From Natronospira proteinivora (GTDB taxonomy: Bacteria > Pseudomonadota > Gammaproteobacteria > Natronospirales > Natronospiraceae), in the NCBI RefSeq assembly GCF_024170465.1, contig NZ_JALJYF010000001.1, positions 186,001-250,000 on the forward strand: DNA of 64,000 bases, written 5' to 3'. Below are positions 27,952 through 38,228 of this stretch, in pieces. A program made the position numbers and the translations under genes. The notes under the pieces were generated by a model. That model worked only from the letters and a program-made list of their open reading frames with translations, had not been told where the DNA came from and ran no database searches. Each line of letters starts with the position of its first letter. Within the stretch, counting starts at the first letter, position 1.

Positions 27952-28473
27952 CTACTGTGGTGCGCGAATGGTGAGTACGCCGTCCCGCTGATTCAATTCC
28001 AGGGGGGCGAGAAAGTTCATGCCCAGCAGCACCTTGTCCATCTCCATGACCGGATTGATGGTGGCCTGGAGGCCGCGTCGGCGTATGCCACCGATCTCCA
28101 CCTCATCCAGCACAGTGGCATGGCTGGTAACCCGGCCACCGGCGGTTCGCGTGTCCACGGCTTGGCCGCGGGAAAGGCCGATGGCATCGGCGATATGGGC
28201 GGGAATGGCAATGCGCGTGGCACCGGTGTCAACGAAAAAAGTCACCGGATGGCCATTGATGGTGCCATCCACCAGATAATGCCCCTGGCGGTTGCTTTCC
28301 AGCCGGATCTCCAGGGCCCCGCCATCCACTGACTGGGCTATCACCTCCCTGTTGGGGTGCTGGCGCTCGTCCAGGCCTTGTTGGAAGGCGAGCGTGAGTA
28401 CCCCCAGCACGGCCAGGGTGGCGAGCAGGCCCATGAGAAGGCCCAGGCGGTTGCTGACATCATTGGAATTCAT
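27952..28473 (-). CDS. Membrane-anchored retropepsin-like aspartic protease (TIGR02281 type)
   Basis: The 173-residue product has one N-terminal transmembrane helix (about 9-30) and a single-domain aspartyl protease fold. It shows [13 protein letters not shown], the DTGA active-site motif typical of clan AA enzymes, and [13 protein letters not shown], the C-terminal glycine turn. Single-domain enzymes of this type should act as dimers, here on the periplasmic side. The substrate is unknown. It is upstream of nadC on the same strand. Confidence 0.88.
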   Translation of the reverse strand: MNSNDVSNRLGLLMGLLATLAVLGVLTLAFQQGLDERQHPNREVIAQSVDGGALEIRLESNRQGHYLVDGTINGHPVTFFVDTGATRIAIPAHIADAIGLSRGQAVDTRTAGGRVTSHATVLDEVEIGGIRRRGLQATINPVMEMDKVLLGMNFLAPLELNQRDGVLTIRAPQ

Positions 28474-28642
28474 AGGGCAATTATACCGATAGTTGGCCCC
28501 TGGCAGGGCAAGGAAAGGCGGTTAGAGGGATGGCCAAGCCTGACCATTCGTCGTGGCCCCTTGGAATCAGTCCTGATTCGCGCGACACTATGCGTTTCCC
28601 GCACGAACTCTTGGTCCATATCAAGTATTCAAGGAGGCCCTC

Positions 28643-29227
28643 GTGAGCCACGAATTGATGTCTCTGCCGTATTCCATGGATGCCCTGGAACCGCATATCT
28701 CCAAGGAAACCCTGGAATATCACTATGGCAAGCACCACCAGACCTATGTGAATACCCTCAACGGTCTTGTTGAAGGGACCCCGGACGCCGATCTCAGTTT
28801 GGAAGCGCTGATCAAGAAGGCCTCCGGCAAGCTGTTCAACCAGGCTGCCCAGGTGTGGAACCACAATTTCTACTGGCAATCCCTGAGCCCCAACGGTGGC
28901 GGTGACCCCGAAGGCGAGCTCAAGGCGGCCATTGAGAAGGAATGGGGCTCGGTAGATGCCTTCCGCAAGGAATTCACGGAAAAGACCATTGCCAATTTCG
29001 CCTCCGGCTGGGGCTGGCTGGTGAAGAAGAGCGACGGCAGTCTGGCCATCGTGGAAACCGATGATGCCGAAACCCCGCTCACCGATGACAGCGTGACCCC
29101 GCTACTCACCTGTGACATTTGGGAGCACGCCTATTACATCGACTACCGGAACGCCCGCCCCAAGTACATGGAAGCGTTCTGGAAGCTGGTGAACTGGGAC
29201 TTTGCTGCCAAGAACTTCGCCGGCTGA
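28643..29227 (+). CDS. sodB: Superoxide dismutase [Fe]
   Basis: SodB dismutates superoxide in the cytoplasm. The 194-residue protein matches E. coli SodB closely: LPYSMDALEPHISKETLEYH, KHHQTYVNTLN, AAQVWNHNFYW and DIWEHAYYIDYRNARPKYME. The metal ligands (His27, the His of WNHNFYW, and Asp and His of DIWEH) are all present. The start is GTG at 28643 after AAGGAGG. It is followed by a DUF1289 gene. The iron type is inferred from family residues; Mn use cannot be fully excluded. Confidence 0.96.
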   Translation: MSHELMSLPYSMDALEPHISKETLEYHYGKHHQTYVNTLNGLVEGTPDADLSLEALIKKASGKLFNQAAQVWNHNFYWQSLSPNGGGDPEGELKAAIEKEWGSVDAFRKEFTEKTIANFASGWGWLVKKSDGSLAIVETDDAETPLTDDSVTPLLTCDIWEHAYYIDYRNARPKYMEAFWKLVNWDFAAKNFAG

Positions 29228-29315
29228 TCAGCGCCCTGATCAAGGCGCTGGCTGGCTATTGCCCGGCCAGTGCCTTGTTTTCATTAGCCGCACTAATAGC
29301 TCACGCCAAGATTCC

Positions 29316-29579
29316 ATGACCCAAAGCACCGTCAGACGTTATCTCAAGGATCCGGCCAGTTACGATCCCTCCAGCTTTCCCCGGCCCATGCCCGAGAGCC
29401 CGGAGCCGCCGGAATCCCCCTGCGTGGGGGTGTGCACCATGGATGATGAAGGCCATTGCATTGGCTGTTTCAGAACCCTGGATGAAATCGCCCAATGGGG
29501 AACGTTGAGCCCGGAAGAGCAATGGCGCGTGGTGGAAGAACTGCCGGCACGGGATCCGCAAGCCAACAGCGGAAGCTAG
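29316..29579 (+). CDS. DUF1289 Cys-rich small protein
   Basis: The 87-residue product contains the DUF1289 pattern SPCVGVCTMDDEGHCIGCFRT followed by LDEIAQWGTLSPEEQWRVVEELP. The four cysteines in C-x3-C..C-x2-C arrangement suggest metal or Fe-S binding. The function of the family is not established. It is 88 bp after sodB and 19 bp before the hydantoinase gene, and may share the sodB transcript. Confidence 0.88.
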   Translation: MTQSTVRRYLKDPASYDPSSFPRPMPESPEPPESPCVGVCTMDDEGHCIGCFRTLDEIAQWGTLSPEEQWRVVEELPARDPQANSGS

Positions 29580-29598
29580 TGCCTGCTTCGGGGGTCCC

Positions 29599-31155
29599 AT
29601 GGATCCATTTACAGTTGACCCGGTCAAGCTATCCGTCTTTGCCAATCGCATTGATGCCATTTGCGAGCAGATGGGCGCGGTACTCAGACGGGCTGCCTTC
29701 TCGCCCAATATTCGGGATCGACTGGATTTCTCCTGCGCCCTGTTCGATGCTCGTGGTGAGCTCTGCGCGCAAGCGGCCCACATCCCGGTCCATCTCGGCA
29801 GCATGGCCCATGCCATGGCGGATGTGGTGGATGCCCGGGGGTGGCAGCCGGGGGATATCCTCGCCCTCAATGATCCCTACCTGGGTGGTACCCATCTGCC
29901 GGATGTGACGGTCATCATGCCGGTGTTTCTCGACGGTGAGTTGCTGGGTTTCGTGGCCAACCGGGCCCATCACTCGGATATCGGGGCCGACAGCCCCGGT
30001 TCCCTGCCCCTGTCACGGCGATTGGAGGAAGAGGGCGTTGTTATTCCCCCCACCCTGATTGGCCGTGACGATGAGCTGGATGAGACCGTGATGGACGCTC
30101 TGACCCAGCGCATGAACACCCCCTCCCTGGTGGCGGGGGATTTTGCCGCCCAGGTGGCCGCCGCCCGCTCCGGCCGTGAGCAGGTGTTAAGCCTGGCCCG
30201 GGACAGTGGCCTGTCAAACTGGCGGGCGAATCTGGCGGCGGTCAATGATTATGCGGCGCGGCTGGCCGATTCGGCCCTGGCCCGTTTGCCCGAGGGCAGT
30301 GTTAGCTTCACCGACTGGATGGATGACGATGGTTTCGGCCACCGTGATTTGCCCATTCAGGTCCGAATTACGGTGGACAAGGGCGCGGTCCGGGTGGATT
30401 TTTCCGGGACTGCGGCCCAGGTGGAAGGCAACATCAATTGCCCCTTGTCGGTGACAGCCGCCGCCGTCCTGTATGTCTTTCGTTGTCTTATGCCGGAAGA
30501 AACCCCGGCCTCCGCGGGCGCCTTCCGGGCGATTCAAATTCATGCCGAGCCCGGGTCGCTGTTGAATGCCCGGGCACCGGCGGCAGTGGCGGCCGGTAAT
30601 GTGGAGACCAGCAGCCGGGTGGTGGATGTGGTCATGGGGGCCCTGGCCAAGGCGGTGCCGGAGCAAATGGCGGCCGCCAGCCAGGGGACCATGAACAATC
30701 TGGCCATGGGGGCGACCTCCGGTCGCCGTTGGGACTACTACGAAACTCTGGGTGGCGGCATGGGGGCCCATTGTCATGGTCCGGGCCTGGACGGTGTCCA
30801 TAGCCACATGACCAACACCCTGAACACGCCGGTGGAAGTGGTGGAAATGAACTGGCCCTTGCGAGTTCTCGCCTACGGCTATCGCCAGGGATCCGGGGGC
30901 CATGGACACCATGATGGCGGAGTTGGGCTGGAACGTTGCTACCAATTTCTGGCACCGGCGGAAGTCAGCGTCATCAGCGAGCGGCGGCGCCATGCCCCCT
31001 GGGGTTTGGCCGAAGGGGGAGACGGATCGCGGGGACGTAACTTCCTGAATGAGCAGGAATTACCCAGCAAGGCCTGTTTTCGGGTTCAGGCCGGGGACCG
31101 GCTGCTGATTCAGACGCCGGGGGGCGGCGCTTGGGGGCCACCCGCGCGTCCATGA
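29599..31155 (+). CDS. Hydantoinase B / oxoprolinase family protein (HyuB-like), without a HyuA neighbour
   Basis: The 518-residue product matches the HyuB half of ATP-dependent hydantoinases and 5-oxoprolinases: [67 protein letters not shown], and the C-terminal [16 protein letters not shown] block. These enzymes usually need a HyuA (ATPase-like) subunit or fused domain. None is encoded next to it; the flanking genes are DUF1289 and a BON lipoprotein. It could pair with a HyuA elsewhere or have diverged. Confidence 0.88.
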   Translation: MDPFTVDPVKLSVFANRIDAICEQMGAVLRRAAFSPNIRDRLDFSCALFDARGELCAQAAHIPVHLGSMAHAMADVVDARGWQPGDILALNDPYLGGTHLPDVTVIMPVFLDGELLGFVANRAHHSDIGADSPGSLPLSRRLEEEGVVIPPTLIGRDDELDETVMDALTQRMNTPSLVAGDFAAQVAAARSGREQVLSLARDSGLSNWRANLAAVNDYAARLADSALARLPEGSVSFTDWMDDDGFGHRDLPIQVRITVDKGAVRVDFSGTAAQVEGNINCPLSVTAAAVLYVFRCLMPEETPASAGAFRAIQIHAEPGSLLNARAPAAVAAGNVETSSRVVDVVMGALAKAVPEQMAAASQGTMNNLAMGATSGRRWDYYETLGGGMGAHCHGPGLDGVHSHMTNTLNTPVEVVEMNWPLRVLAYGYRQGSGGHGHHDGGVGLERCYQFLAPAEVSVISERRRHAPWGLAEGGDGSRGRNFLNEQELPSKACFRVQAGDRLLIQTPGGGAWGPPARP

Positions 31156-31195
31156 TAAAATATCCTTTGAATCTCCTGACTATGCTGAGGCTTCC

Positions 31196-31549
31196 ATGTT
31201 GAAAGAAAACCGGTTTTTCATACTGCTGCTGATCTGCCTGATGGCCTTGTCGGGCTGCATCGGGGTGGGTGAGGTGGACCCGGATGATGATCGTTCCATT
31301 GAGCGAGCGGTACGCGCGGAGATTCGGGATTCTCCGGCACGCGGTTCCGGTTCGGTGAACGTGGATGTGGAAGATGGTGTGGTGACCCTGAGCGGTACTG
31401 TTAATGATGCTTCGGGCGTGGGCGATGCTGTTCTGCGAGCCGAGCGTATTCCCGGGGTTGAACGGGTCATTACCGAGATTGAATTTGATGGCAGTGAAGA
31501 GCCCATGGAACGCCAGGGTCCGGAGCCGGAAGAACCGGTCCAACGCTGA
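31196..31549 (+). CDS. BON-domain lipoprotein
   Basis: The 117-residue product has a signal peptide with lipobox LSGC and one BON domain (SIERAVRAEIRDSP, VEDGVVTLSGTVNDASGVGDAV, RIPGVERVITEIEF). BON domains bind phospholipid or other envelope components and are common in osmotically induced proteins such as OsmY. It ends in a Glu/Pro-rich tail. It lies 29 bp before grxD. Confidence 0.85.
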   Translation: MLKENRFFILLLICLMALSGCIGVGEVDPDDDRSIERAVRAEIRDSPARGSGSVNVDVEDGVVTLSGTVNDASGVGDAVLRAERIPGVERVITEIEFDGSEEPMERQGPEPEEPVQR

Positions 31550-31578
31550 TCCAATTTTACCAACGGTAGAGAGTAATC

Positions 31579-31899
31579 ATGAATATTGAGCAAAAGATCA
31601 AAGAGCAGATCGAAAGCAATGATGTTCTGCTTTACATGAAGGGCACGCCGGATTTTCCCCAGTGCGGCTTCTCCGCCCAGACCGCCCAGGTGCTCAAACA
31701 GGTGGGTGTTCCTTTCTCCTACTTTAATATCCTTGAGGATCAGGAATTGCGGGAGGAGTTGAAGACTTATTCCAACTGGCCCACTTATCCCCAGCTCTAT
31801 ATCAAGGGCGAGCTGGTCGGCGGCTGCGACATCATCATGCAGATGTATGAATCCGGCGAGTTGGAAAAAGAACTCAAGTCGGTTGCCGGCGAGAGCTGA
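31579..31899 (+). CDS. grxD: Monothiol glutaredoxin Grx4 (CGFS type)
   Basis: CGFS glutaredoxins bind a bridging [2Fe-2S] cluster with glutathione and pass it to client proteins, often with BolA. The 106-residue protein has [15 protein letters not shown] (active site CGFS), [20 protein letters not shown] with the cis-Pro TYPQ, and the GGCD motif for glutathione. Length matches E. coli GrxD. An intrinsic terminator follows. Confidence 0.96.
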   Translation: MNIEQKIKEQIESNDVLLYMKGTPDFPQCGFSAQTAQVLKQVGVPFSYFNILEDQELREELKTYSNWPTYPQLYIKGELVGGCDIIMQMYESGELEKELKSVAGES

Positions 31900-31933
31900 T
31901 CAACAATCATCGAAGATTGTCGGGAACTGCATT

Positions 31934-31960
31934 AAAAAGGGGGCTTGAAGCCCCCTTTTT
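31934..31960 (+). terminator. Intrinsic terminator after grxD
   Basis: The perfect stem aaaaagggggc / gcccccttttt with a 5-nt loop ends in a T-tract. The symmetrical A-tract could also stop transcription on the minus strand (rnt-pyrC). Confidence 0.92.
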
Positions 31961-31977
31961 GTTTCTTCGTAAAGCTC

Positions 31978-32044
31978 GATCCTCAAGGCTGAAAGCAGTG
32001 GGGATGTGGGCTGGCTTCGGCCTCGATTAGCCTGCCAACGTCGA
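31978..32044. repeat. Dispersed imperfect repeat, copy B
   Basis: This about 67-bp segment (gatcctcaaggctgaaag ... gggctggcttcggcctcg) resembles 24314-24382. It lies between the grxD terminator and the rnt stop codon, again in a gap between convergent genes. Confidence 0.45.
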
Positions 32045-32061
32045 ACCTTCGCCGGGGTGAA

Positions 32062-32712
32062 TCAGTCATTGGTTACGGCTGCTTCGTAGACGGCCTGGAA
32101 ACGATTGACGATGTCACAGAACAGCTCGGCGGTTTGTTCGGCATCGTAGGCGGCGGAATGGGCCGCCTTCTCGTCCCAGCTCATGCCGGCCGCCCTGGCC
32201 GCCCGCTGTAGCACCGTCTGGCCGAAGGCCACGCCGCCCAAAGTGGCGGTGTCGAAGCTGGAGAAGGGGTGGAAAGGATTGCGCTTGATGCCGGCCCGTT
32301 CCACTGCGGCATTCAGAAATTGCAGATCAAACCAGCTGTTATGCCCCACCAGTATGGCCCGGGTGCAGCCGGTCTCCTTGATCTCCGCCCGAATGGGCTT
32401 GAATAGCCGCCCGAGGGCATCGTTTTCCTTCATGGCAGGGCGCAGGGGATGGTCCGGGTCGATGCCGGTGACATCCAGGGCCGCCTGTTCGATGTTGGCC
32501 CCTTCAAAGGGCGCCACATGATAGCGGAAGGTTTCCCCCCGGTGGAGACGCCCGTCTTCATCCATGCGGATCAGCACGGCGGCAATCTCCAGCAGGGCAT
32601 CGGTGGCCGGGTTGAAGCCGCCGGTTTCCACATCCACCACCACAGGCAGAAAGCTGCGAAAGCGATTGGCGATTCTGGGTGGTTCAAATTCCAGATGTTG
32701 ATGATCCGTCAT
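32062..32712 (-). CDS. rnt: Ribonuclease T
   Basis: RNase T trims 3' ends of tRNA and other stable RNAs and removes the terminal A of tRNA CCA ends. The 216-residue DEDDh exonuclease has [19 protein letters not shown] (Exo I), [12 protein letters not shown] (Exo II), and [14 protein letters not shown] (Exo III, His and Asp), plus the RNase T signature [14 protein letters not shown]. It overlaps the pyrC stop by four bases (ATGA) and is thus translated with pyrC, an association also seen in pseudomonads. Confidence 0.96.
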   Translation of the reverse strand: MTDHQHLEFEPPRIANRFRSFLPVVVDVETGGFNPATDALLEIAAVLIRMDEDGRLHRGETFRYHVAPFEGANIEQAALDVTGIDPDHPLRPAMKENDALGRLFKPIRAEIKETGCTRAILVGHNSWFDLQFLNAAVERAGIKRNPFHPFSSFDTATLGGVAFGQTVLQRAARAAGMSWDEKAAHSAAYDAEQTAELFCDIVNRFQAVYEAAVTND

Positions 32713-33755
32713 GCTGATTCCAGTGGGGTGGCAGTCCAGGCCAGGCTCTCGCCGGCACGAAAGGGGACGATGATTTCCTCGCCGAGGGGCAGTTCCGCCG
32801 GCACGGGCTTTTCCTTGCGCTCCAGGCGGACCCGTCCCCGGTTGCGGGGCAGGCGGTAGAAGTCCGAACCGTTGTGACTGGCGAAGGCTTCCAGCTGCTC
32901 CAGGCAGCCGGCGGCATCAAAGATCTCCGCATACAGCTCCAGTGCCGTATGGGCCGAGTAGATACCCGCGCAACCACAAGCCGATTCCTTGGCGCCCTTG
33001 GGATGCGGCGCGCTGTCGGTGCCCAGAAAGAATTGGGGTGAGCCGCTGGTGGCCGCTTCCAGCAAGGCCTGGCGATCCTCTTCCCGCTTGAGCACGGGCA
33101 GGCAGAAATGATGAGGGCGCAATCCACCCCGGAACAGGGCGTTGCGGTTTTCCATCAGATGCTGGGGGGTAATGGTGGCCGCCACCCGGTTGGGGGCGGA
33201 TTCCACGAAGGCCACTGCCTCCCGGGTGGTGATGTGTTCAAACACCACCCGCAGGGGGGCAAAATCCTCCACCACCTGGGTCAGGGTCTCATCAATAAAC
33301 CGCTTTTCCCGATCGAAGAAGTCCACATCGGGTCGGGTCACTTCCCCGTGAACCAGCAGGGGGATGTCATGGTCGGCCATGGCATCCAGAGCCCCCCGGA
33401 TATGACGAATATCGGTGACTCCGGCGTCAGAGTTGGTGGTGGCCCCGGCTGGATACAGCTTGAAGGCGTGAATGTCCGGATGGGCCGCCGCCGCGCTCAC
33501 TGTCTCTTCATCGGTGTTGTCGGTGAGGTACAGGGTCATCAGCGGCTGGAAGTCGCTCCCCGCCGGGCTTGCCGCCAGAACTCGATCCCGGTAGGCCTCG
33601 GCCTGGGCCACCGTGGTCACCGGGGGCGTAAGGTTGGGCATGATGATGGCCCGCCGAAAGATCCGCGCGGTTTCGGGGACCACTGCCTTAAGTGCGGCCC
33701 CGTCTCGCACATGCAGATGCCAATCGTCCGGGCGGGTGATTTCAAGCTGATCCAT
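32709..33755 (-). CDS. pyrC: Dihydroorotase PyrC
   Basis: PyrC cyclises carbamoyl-aspartate to dihydroorotate in pyrimidine synthesis. The 348-residue type II enzyme starts [18 protein letters not shown] with the metal-binding HxH. It continues with [11 protein letters not shown], the lysine region [44 protein letters not shown] and [13 protein letters not shown]. All typical E. coli-type PyrC motifs are present. It is upstream of rnt in the same operon. Confidence 0.97.
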   Translation of the reverse strand: MDQLEITRPDDWHLHVRDGAALKAVVPETARIFRRAIIMPNLTPPVTTVAQAEAYRDRVLAASPAGSDFQPLMTLYLTDNTDEETVSAAAAHPDIHAFKLYPAGATTNSDAGVTDIRHIRGALDAMADHDIPLLVHGEVTRPDVDFFDREKRFIDETLTQVVEDFAPLRVVFEHITTREAVAFVESAPNRVAATITPQHLMENRNALFRGGLRPHHFCLPVLKREEDRQALLEAATSGSPQFFLGTDSAPHPKGAKESACGCAGIYSAHTALELYAEIFDAAGCLEQLEAFASHNGSDFYRLPRNRGRVRLERKEKPVPAELPLGEEIIVPFRAGESLAWTATPLESA

Positions 33756-33844
33756 GAAGGGTTTCCGCTCAATGCTCGTGAAATCGTAAAGGCATTATTG
33801 TATCAGGCCCTTCCAGGCCGCCGCTTTCGGCCGACCATGTGCCC

Positions 33845-35359
33845 CTAAGGCCGGCCCACCAGCCAATTCAGCCAATCCACGCCAAACCGCACGCCAAAAC
33901 CGGTGGTATCGCTGGGGATATGGGCCAGACCGCCTTCGCGGCTGCCGGAGGACAGATCCACATGGACCCAGCCGATATCATCGGGAACGAAACGCCCCAG
34001 GAAACGGGCCGCATAAAGATGATCGGCTTCCGCCGGGGCCCGGCATTGCAGGACATCGGCCACCTCGGATTTCAGGTCCTGGTCGTAATCACGGGCATAG
34101 GGCAGGGGCCAGACCCGTTCCCCGCTGCGCTCCCCCGACTCGATCAGCGGCAGGGTCCAATCCGATCGATTACTCATGGCGCCGCTCATGCGGTGGCCGA
34201 GGGCGGCCACGCAGCTGCCGGTCAGAGTGGCGTAGTCCAGAATGGCTCGTGGCTGTTTCCGGCTGGCCAGGGCCAGGGTGTCGGCCAGTACCATGCGGCC
34301 TTCGGCATCGGTGTTGATGATCTCGATGGTGGTGCCGTCCACGGCGGTGACCACATCGTTGCATTTGCTGGCCTTGGAGCCGATGTGGTTTTCCGCCAGC
34401 GCCAGCCAGCAATCCACCGGGTGGGGGAAGTTCAGCCGGGTCAGGGCCAGCAGGGTGCCCAGGGCCACCGCACTGCCCTGCATATCCCCATGCATGCCCA
34501 GCATGCCGCCGGCATTTTTCAGATTGGTGCCGCCGGTATCAAAGCAAATTCCCTTGCCCACCAGGGCCAGGCTGGATCCATCGCTGCCGCTGGGTCGATA
34601 TTGCAGGTGGAGGATGCCGGCATCGTCATTGGGGCTGGCTTCTACCACCGAGAGAAAGGCGCCGGCTCCCTCCCGTTTCAGTTGTTTCCGGTCCAAAAAG
34701 CGGCTTTTCCAACCTTCCCGCTTGGCCAGGGTTTCAGCCAGCTCCCGGTAATGGCCGGGTGTTAGCTGATTCGGTGGCATGTGGGTCAGCCAGCGGGCCA
34801 GATTATTCCCCTCTGCCGTGGCTTCCGTCCGGCTGAAATCCGGGGCACCGGTGAAACGATGAAAATGCATGGCTTGAATGATGGGCGGCGGTGGGGCGGG
34901 CTTGCCGAGCCGTGGCAGTTGAAAAAGGGCTGCATGCAAGGCCGAAACCAGGGCTTCGGCCAGGGTGTCGGCCGTGGCGTTGTGCTGTTGCCCCAGATTC
35001 AGAACCGCGATTCGACTGGGCCGATCAGTCAAAAGCCCCGCGATAGCCTGGCGGGCCAGTGTGAGTGCCTGGAAAGGCGAGGGTGCCGTCTCTGGCCTCA
35101 GCAGGGCCACGCGGGCATTGGTGGCCGGGTGATTCAGATAGATCAGCTCGCTGTCTGCCGGATGACGTTCCAGGGCTTGTTCAGCCACCGCGGATAGACT
35201 TTCATCCGCCTCGTCCCGGGCTGTTTGAATGCTGTGCGCCGAATCGCCCCCGTCCATGATCCAGATCATGGCATCGAAGTCCGCCAGAATGGCCTCATCA
35301 GGCAGGCTTGTATCCTGTTTTATCTCGATTTTCGGAAAGTCCGGCAACGTCACTTTCAT
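33845..35359 (-). CDS. Leucyl aminopeptidase family protein (peptidase M17)
   Basis: This cytosolic di-metal aminopeptidase homologue of 504 residues uses the ATG at 35359 (KVTLPDFPKIEI). An in-frame extension to 35509 codes for no family sequence. The C-terminal catalytic domain has LVGKGICFDTGGTNLK, MHGDMQGSAVALG and NTDAEGRMVLADTLALA, covering the metal-binding Asp/Glu residues and the bicarbonate-binding Arg. FDTGGTNLK differs from the usual FDSGGISIK, so this is a divergent branch, not necessarily PepA with Xer-type DNA binding. It is divergent from aceE. Confidence 0.9.
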   Translation of the reverse strand: MKVTLPDFPKIEIKQDTSLPDEAILADFDAMIWIMDGGDSAHSIQTARDEADESLSAVAEQALERHPADSELIYLNHPATNARVALLRPETAPSPFQALTLARQAIAGLLTDRPSRIAVLNLGQQHNATADTLAEALVSALHAALFQLPRLGKPAPPPPIIQAMHFHRFTGAPDFSRTEATAEGNNLARWLTHMPPNQLTPGHYRELAETLAKREGWKSRFLDRKQLKREGAGAFLSVVEASPNDDAGILHLQYRPSGSDGSSLALVGKGICFDTGGTNLKNAGGMLGMHGDMQGSAVALGTLLALTRLNFPHPVDCWLALAENHIGSKASKCNDVVTAVDGTTIEIINTDAEGRMVLADTLALASRKQPRAILDYATLTGSCVAALGHRMSGAMSNRSDWTLPLIESGERSGERVWPLPYARDYDQDLKSEVADVLQCRAPAEADHLYAARFLGRFVPDDIGWVHVDLSSGSREGGLAHIPSDTTGFGVRFGVDWLNWLVGRP

Positions 35360-35553
35360 GGCTTTGTCCTTGACCTCGGAGTGGCAAGAAACGATCATAC
35401 ACGCTGTTTGAACTCCGGGCCCTTTGCCCATCCCCCTCGCGATCCCGTCAGCGCCCTGTACCGGCATCTGGCGGCTGCCGCTTTCCGGATGGCCTGTTGA
35501 GCGGGCCATTGCCCGGAAGATGAAGAAAAAAAGCCTTCTGACAAGGATTTACC

Positions 35554-38220
35554 ATGGCAGATAATGACAAGTTTAATGATGTTGACCCGGAAGAGACTCT
35601 TGAGTGGATTGAATCCCTGGAGTCATCCCTGGCCGTGCATGGTCCGGAACGGGCGCATTTCCTGCTGGAACAGCTGATTGACCACGCCCGCCGTTCCGGG
35701 GCCTATTTGCCCTATCGGCCCAATACCGCCTATCTCAACACCATTCCCACTTCGCGCGAACCGGGTTATCCCGGTGACCGGGAGTTGGAAAAGCGTATCG
35801 AGGCCATGATCCGCTGGAATGCCATGGCCATGGTGGTTCATGCCAACCGCAAGGGCACCGAGCTGGGCGGGCATATCGCCAGTTATGCCTCCTCGGCCAT
35901 GCTGTATGAAGTGGGCTTCAACCATTTCTGGCGCGCGCCCAGTGATGAGCATCCCGGCGACAAGGTTTACATTCAGGGCCATTCCTCGCCGGGCATCTAC
36001 GCCCGCAGCTATCTGGAAGGCCGCCTGACCGAAGAACAGCTGCTGCATTTCCGGGAAGACGTGGGCGGCAAGGGCATTACCTCCTATCCCCACCCCTGGC
36101 TGATGCCGGATTACTGGCAGTTCCCCACCGTCTCCATGGGCCTGGGCCCCATCATGGGCATCTATCACGCCCGCTACATGCGTTACCTGGAGCATCGGGG
36201 CCTGATTGATCCCAAGGATGCCAAGGTCTGGTGTTTCCTGGGTGATGGGGAAATGGACGAGCCCGAATCCCTGGGCGCCATCAGCCTGGCCGCCCGGGAA
36301 GGTCTGGATAATCTGATCTTTGTGGTCAACTGCAACCTGCAGCGCCTGGATGGGCCGGTGCGCGGCAACAGCAAGATCATCCAGGAGCTGGAAGCCGATT
36401 TCCTGGGTTCCGGCTGGAATGTGATCAAGCTGATCTGGGGCAATCGTTGGGATCCGCTGCTGGAGAAGGATACCCATGGCTTGCTGCGCCGGCGCATGGA
36501 AGAGGCCGTGGACGGGGAATACCAGAATTTCAAGGCCAAGGGTGGTGCTTATACCCGGGAGCATTTCTTCGGCAAGTACCCGGAGCTCAAGGAAATGGTC
36601 GCCAATATGTCCGACGAGGAGATCTGGCGGCTCAACCGGGGCGGCCACGATTCCCGCAAGGTCTATGCGGCCTATCACCATGCGGTCAATCACAAGGGCC
36701 AACCCACCGTTATCCTGGCCAAGACGGTCAAGGGCTTCGGCATGGGCAAGGCCGGCGAGGCCAAGAATATTGCTCACCAGCAGAAGAAGCTGGGTGAGGA
36801 AGACCTCAAGTATTACCGGGACCGTCTGAATCTGCCCATCTCCGATGAGCAGATCAATGAAGTGCCGATTTACCGGCCCAAGGAAGACAGTCCCGAGATC
36901 AAGTACATGAAGGAACGGCGGGAGAAGCTGGGCGGCTATCTGCCGGCCCGGAAGGACAACTCGCCGAAGCTGGAAATCCCGCCCATTGATATCTTCAAGC
37001 AGTATCTCAATGGCACCGACCGGGAAATCTCCACCACCATGGCCTTTGTGCGGATGCTCACCGCACTGACCAAGGACAAGAAGATCGGCAAGTATGTGGT
37101 GCCCATCATTCCGGATGAGGCGCGTACTTTCGGTATGGATGGCCTGTTCCGTCAACTGGGGATCTACAGCTCCGTGGGGCAGCTCTATGAGCCCCAGGAC
37201 TCCGATCAGCTGATGTTCTACAAGGAAATGAAGACCGGCCAGATCCTGCAGGAAGGGATTACCGAGGCCGGGTCCATGTCATCCTGGATTGCGGCGGCCA
37301 CGGCACCCGCGAACTGGGGTGTGCCCACCATTCCCTTCTACAGCTACTACTCCATGTTCGGCTTCCAGCGCATTGGTGACTTTGCCTGGGCGGCCGGTGA
37401 CATGCAGGCCCGGGGCTTTCTCATGGGTGGGACCGCCGGGCGGACCACGCTCAATGGCGAAGGCCTGCAGCACCAGGATGGGCATAGCCATATCCTGTGC
37501 TCCACCATCCCCAACTGCGTGGCCTATGATCCGGCCTTTGCCTATGAAATGGCCGTGGTGGTCCATGACGGGCTTAAGCGCATGTATGAAGACAAGGAAA
37601 GTGTCTTCTACTACATCACCATGATGAATGAGAACTATGCCCACCCGGCCATGCCGGATGGGGCCGAGGAAGGCATCAAGCGAGGCCTGTATCTCTTCCG
37701 CCAGGGTGATAAGCGCAAGAAGAAGCGGGTCCAGCTCATGGGTTCCGGCACCATCTTCCGGGAAGTGATTGCCGCGGCCGAATTGCTGGAAGAGGACTTC
37801 GGTGTCACTGCCGACATCTGGAGTGCCACCAGCTTCACCGAACTGCGGCGTGACGGCATGGATGTGGATCGCTGGAACCGTCTGCATCCGGATACCAAGA
37901 AGCCGCGCCGCAGCTGGGTGGAAAAACAGATGGAAGGCTTTGATGGTCCGGCCGTGGCGGCCACCGATTACATCCGGGCCTTCCCGGACCAGATCCGGCC
38001 TTGGATGAACCGCCGTTTTCTGACCCTGGGCACCGATGGCTACGGCCGCAGTGACAGCCGGGAAAACCTGCGGCGCTTCTTTGAAGTCAATCGATACCAC
38101 GTTGTCGTGACGGCCCTGAAGGCCCTGGCCGATGAAGGGCAGATGGACGGCAAGAAGGTGGCCGAAGCCATCAAGAAATACGGCATCGACCCGGAAGCGC
38201 CGAATCCTGTCACGGTGTGA
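35554..38220 (+). CDS. aceE: Pyruvate dehydrogenase E1 component (homodimeric)
   Basis: E1 decarboxylates pyruvate with thiamine diphosphate and acetylates the lipoyl groups of E2. The 888-residue protein matches E. coli AceE: GHIASYASSAMLYEVGFNHF, the ThDP motif GDGEMDEPESLGAIS..NLIFVVNCNLQ, KTVKGFGMG, and the C-terminal EGLQHQDGHSHI block. Homodimeric E1 is the form found in gammaproteobacteria. It begins the aceE-aceF-lpd operon. Its stop at 38220 is followed within 10 bases by a heptad-repeat hairpin. Confidence 0.98.
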   Translation: MADNDKFNDVDPEETLEWIESLESSLAVHGPERAHFLLEQLIDHARRSGAYLPYRPNTAYLNTIPTSREPGYPGDRELEKRIEAMIRWNAMAMVVHANRKGTELGGHIASYASSAMLYEVGFNHFWRAPSDEHPGDKVYIQGHSSPGIYARSYLEGRLTEEQLLHFREDVGGKGITSYPHPWLMPDYWQFPTVSMGLGPIMGIYHARYMRYLEHRGLIDPKDAKVWCFLGDGEMDEPESLGAISLAAREGLDNLIFVVNCNLQRLDGPVRGNSKIIQELEADFLGSGWNVIKLIWGNRWDPLLEKDTHGLLRRRMEEAVDGEYQNFKAKGGAYTREHFFGKYPELKEMVANMSDEEIWRLNRGGHDSRKVYAAYHHAVNHKGQPTVILAKTVKGFGMGKAGEAKNIAHQQKKLGEEDLKYYRDRLNLPISDEQINEVPIYRPKEDSPEIKYMKERREKLGGYLPARKDNSPKLEIPPIDIFKQYLNGTDREISTTMAFVRMLTALTKDKKIGKYVVPIIPDEARTFGMDGLFRQLGIYSSVGQLYEPQDSDQLMFYKEMKTGQILQEGITEAGSMSSWIAAATAPANWGVPTIPFYSYYSMFGFQRIGDFAWAAGDMQARGFLMGGTAGRTTLNGEGLQHQDGHSHILCSTIPNCVAYDPAFAYEMAVVVHDGLKRMYEDKESVFYYITMMNENYAHPAMPDGAEEGIKRGLYLFRQGDKRKKKRVQLMGSGTIFREVIAAAELLEEDFGVTADIWSATSFTELRRDGMDVDRWNRLHPDTKKPRRSWVEKQMEGFDGPAVAATDYIRAFPDQIRPWMNRRFLTLGTDGYGRSDSRENLRRFFEVNRYHVVVTALKALADEGQMDGKKVAEAIKKYGIDPEAPNPVTV

Positions 38221-38228
38221 CAGGGAGC

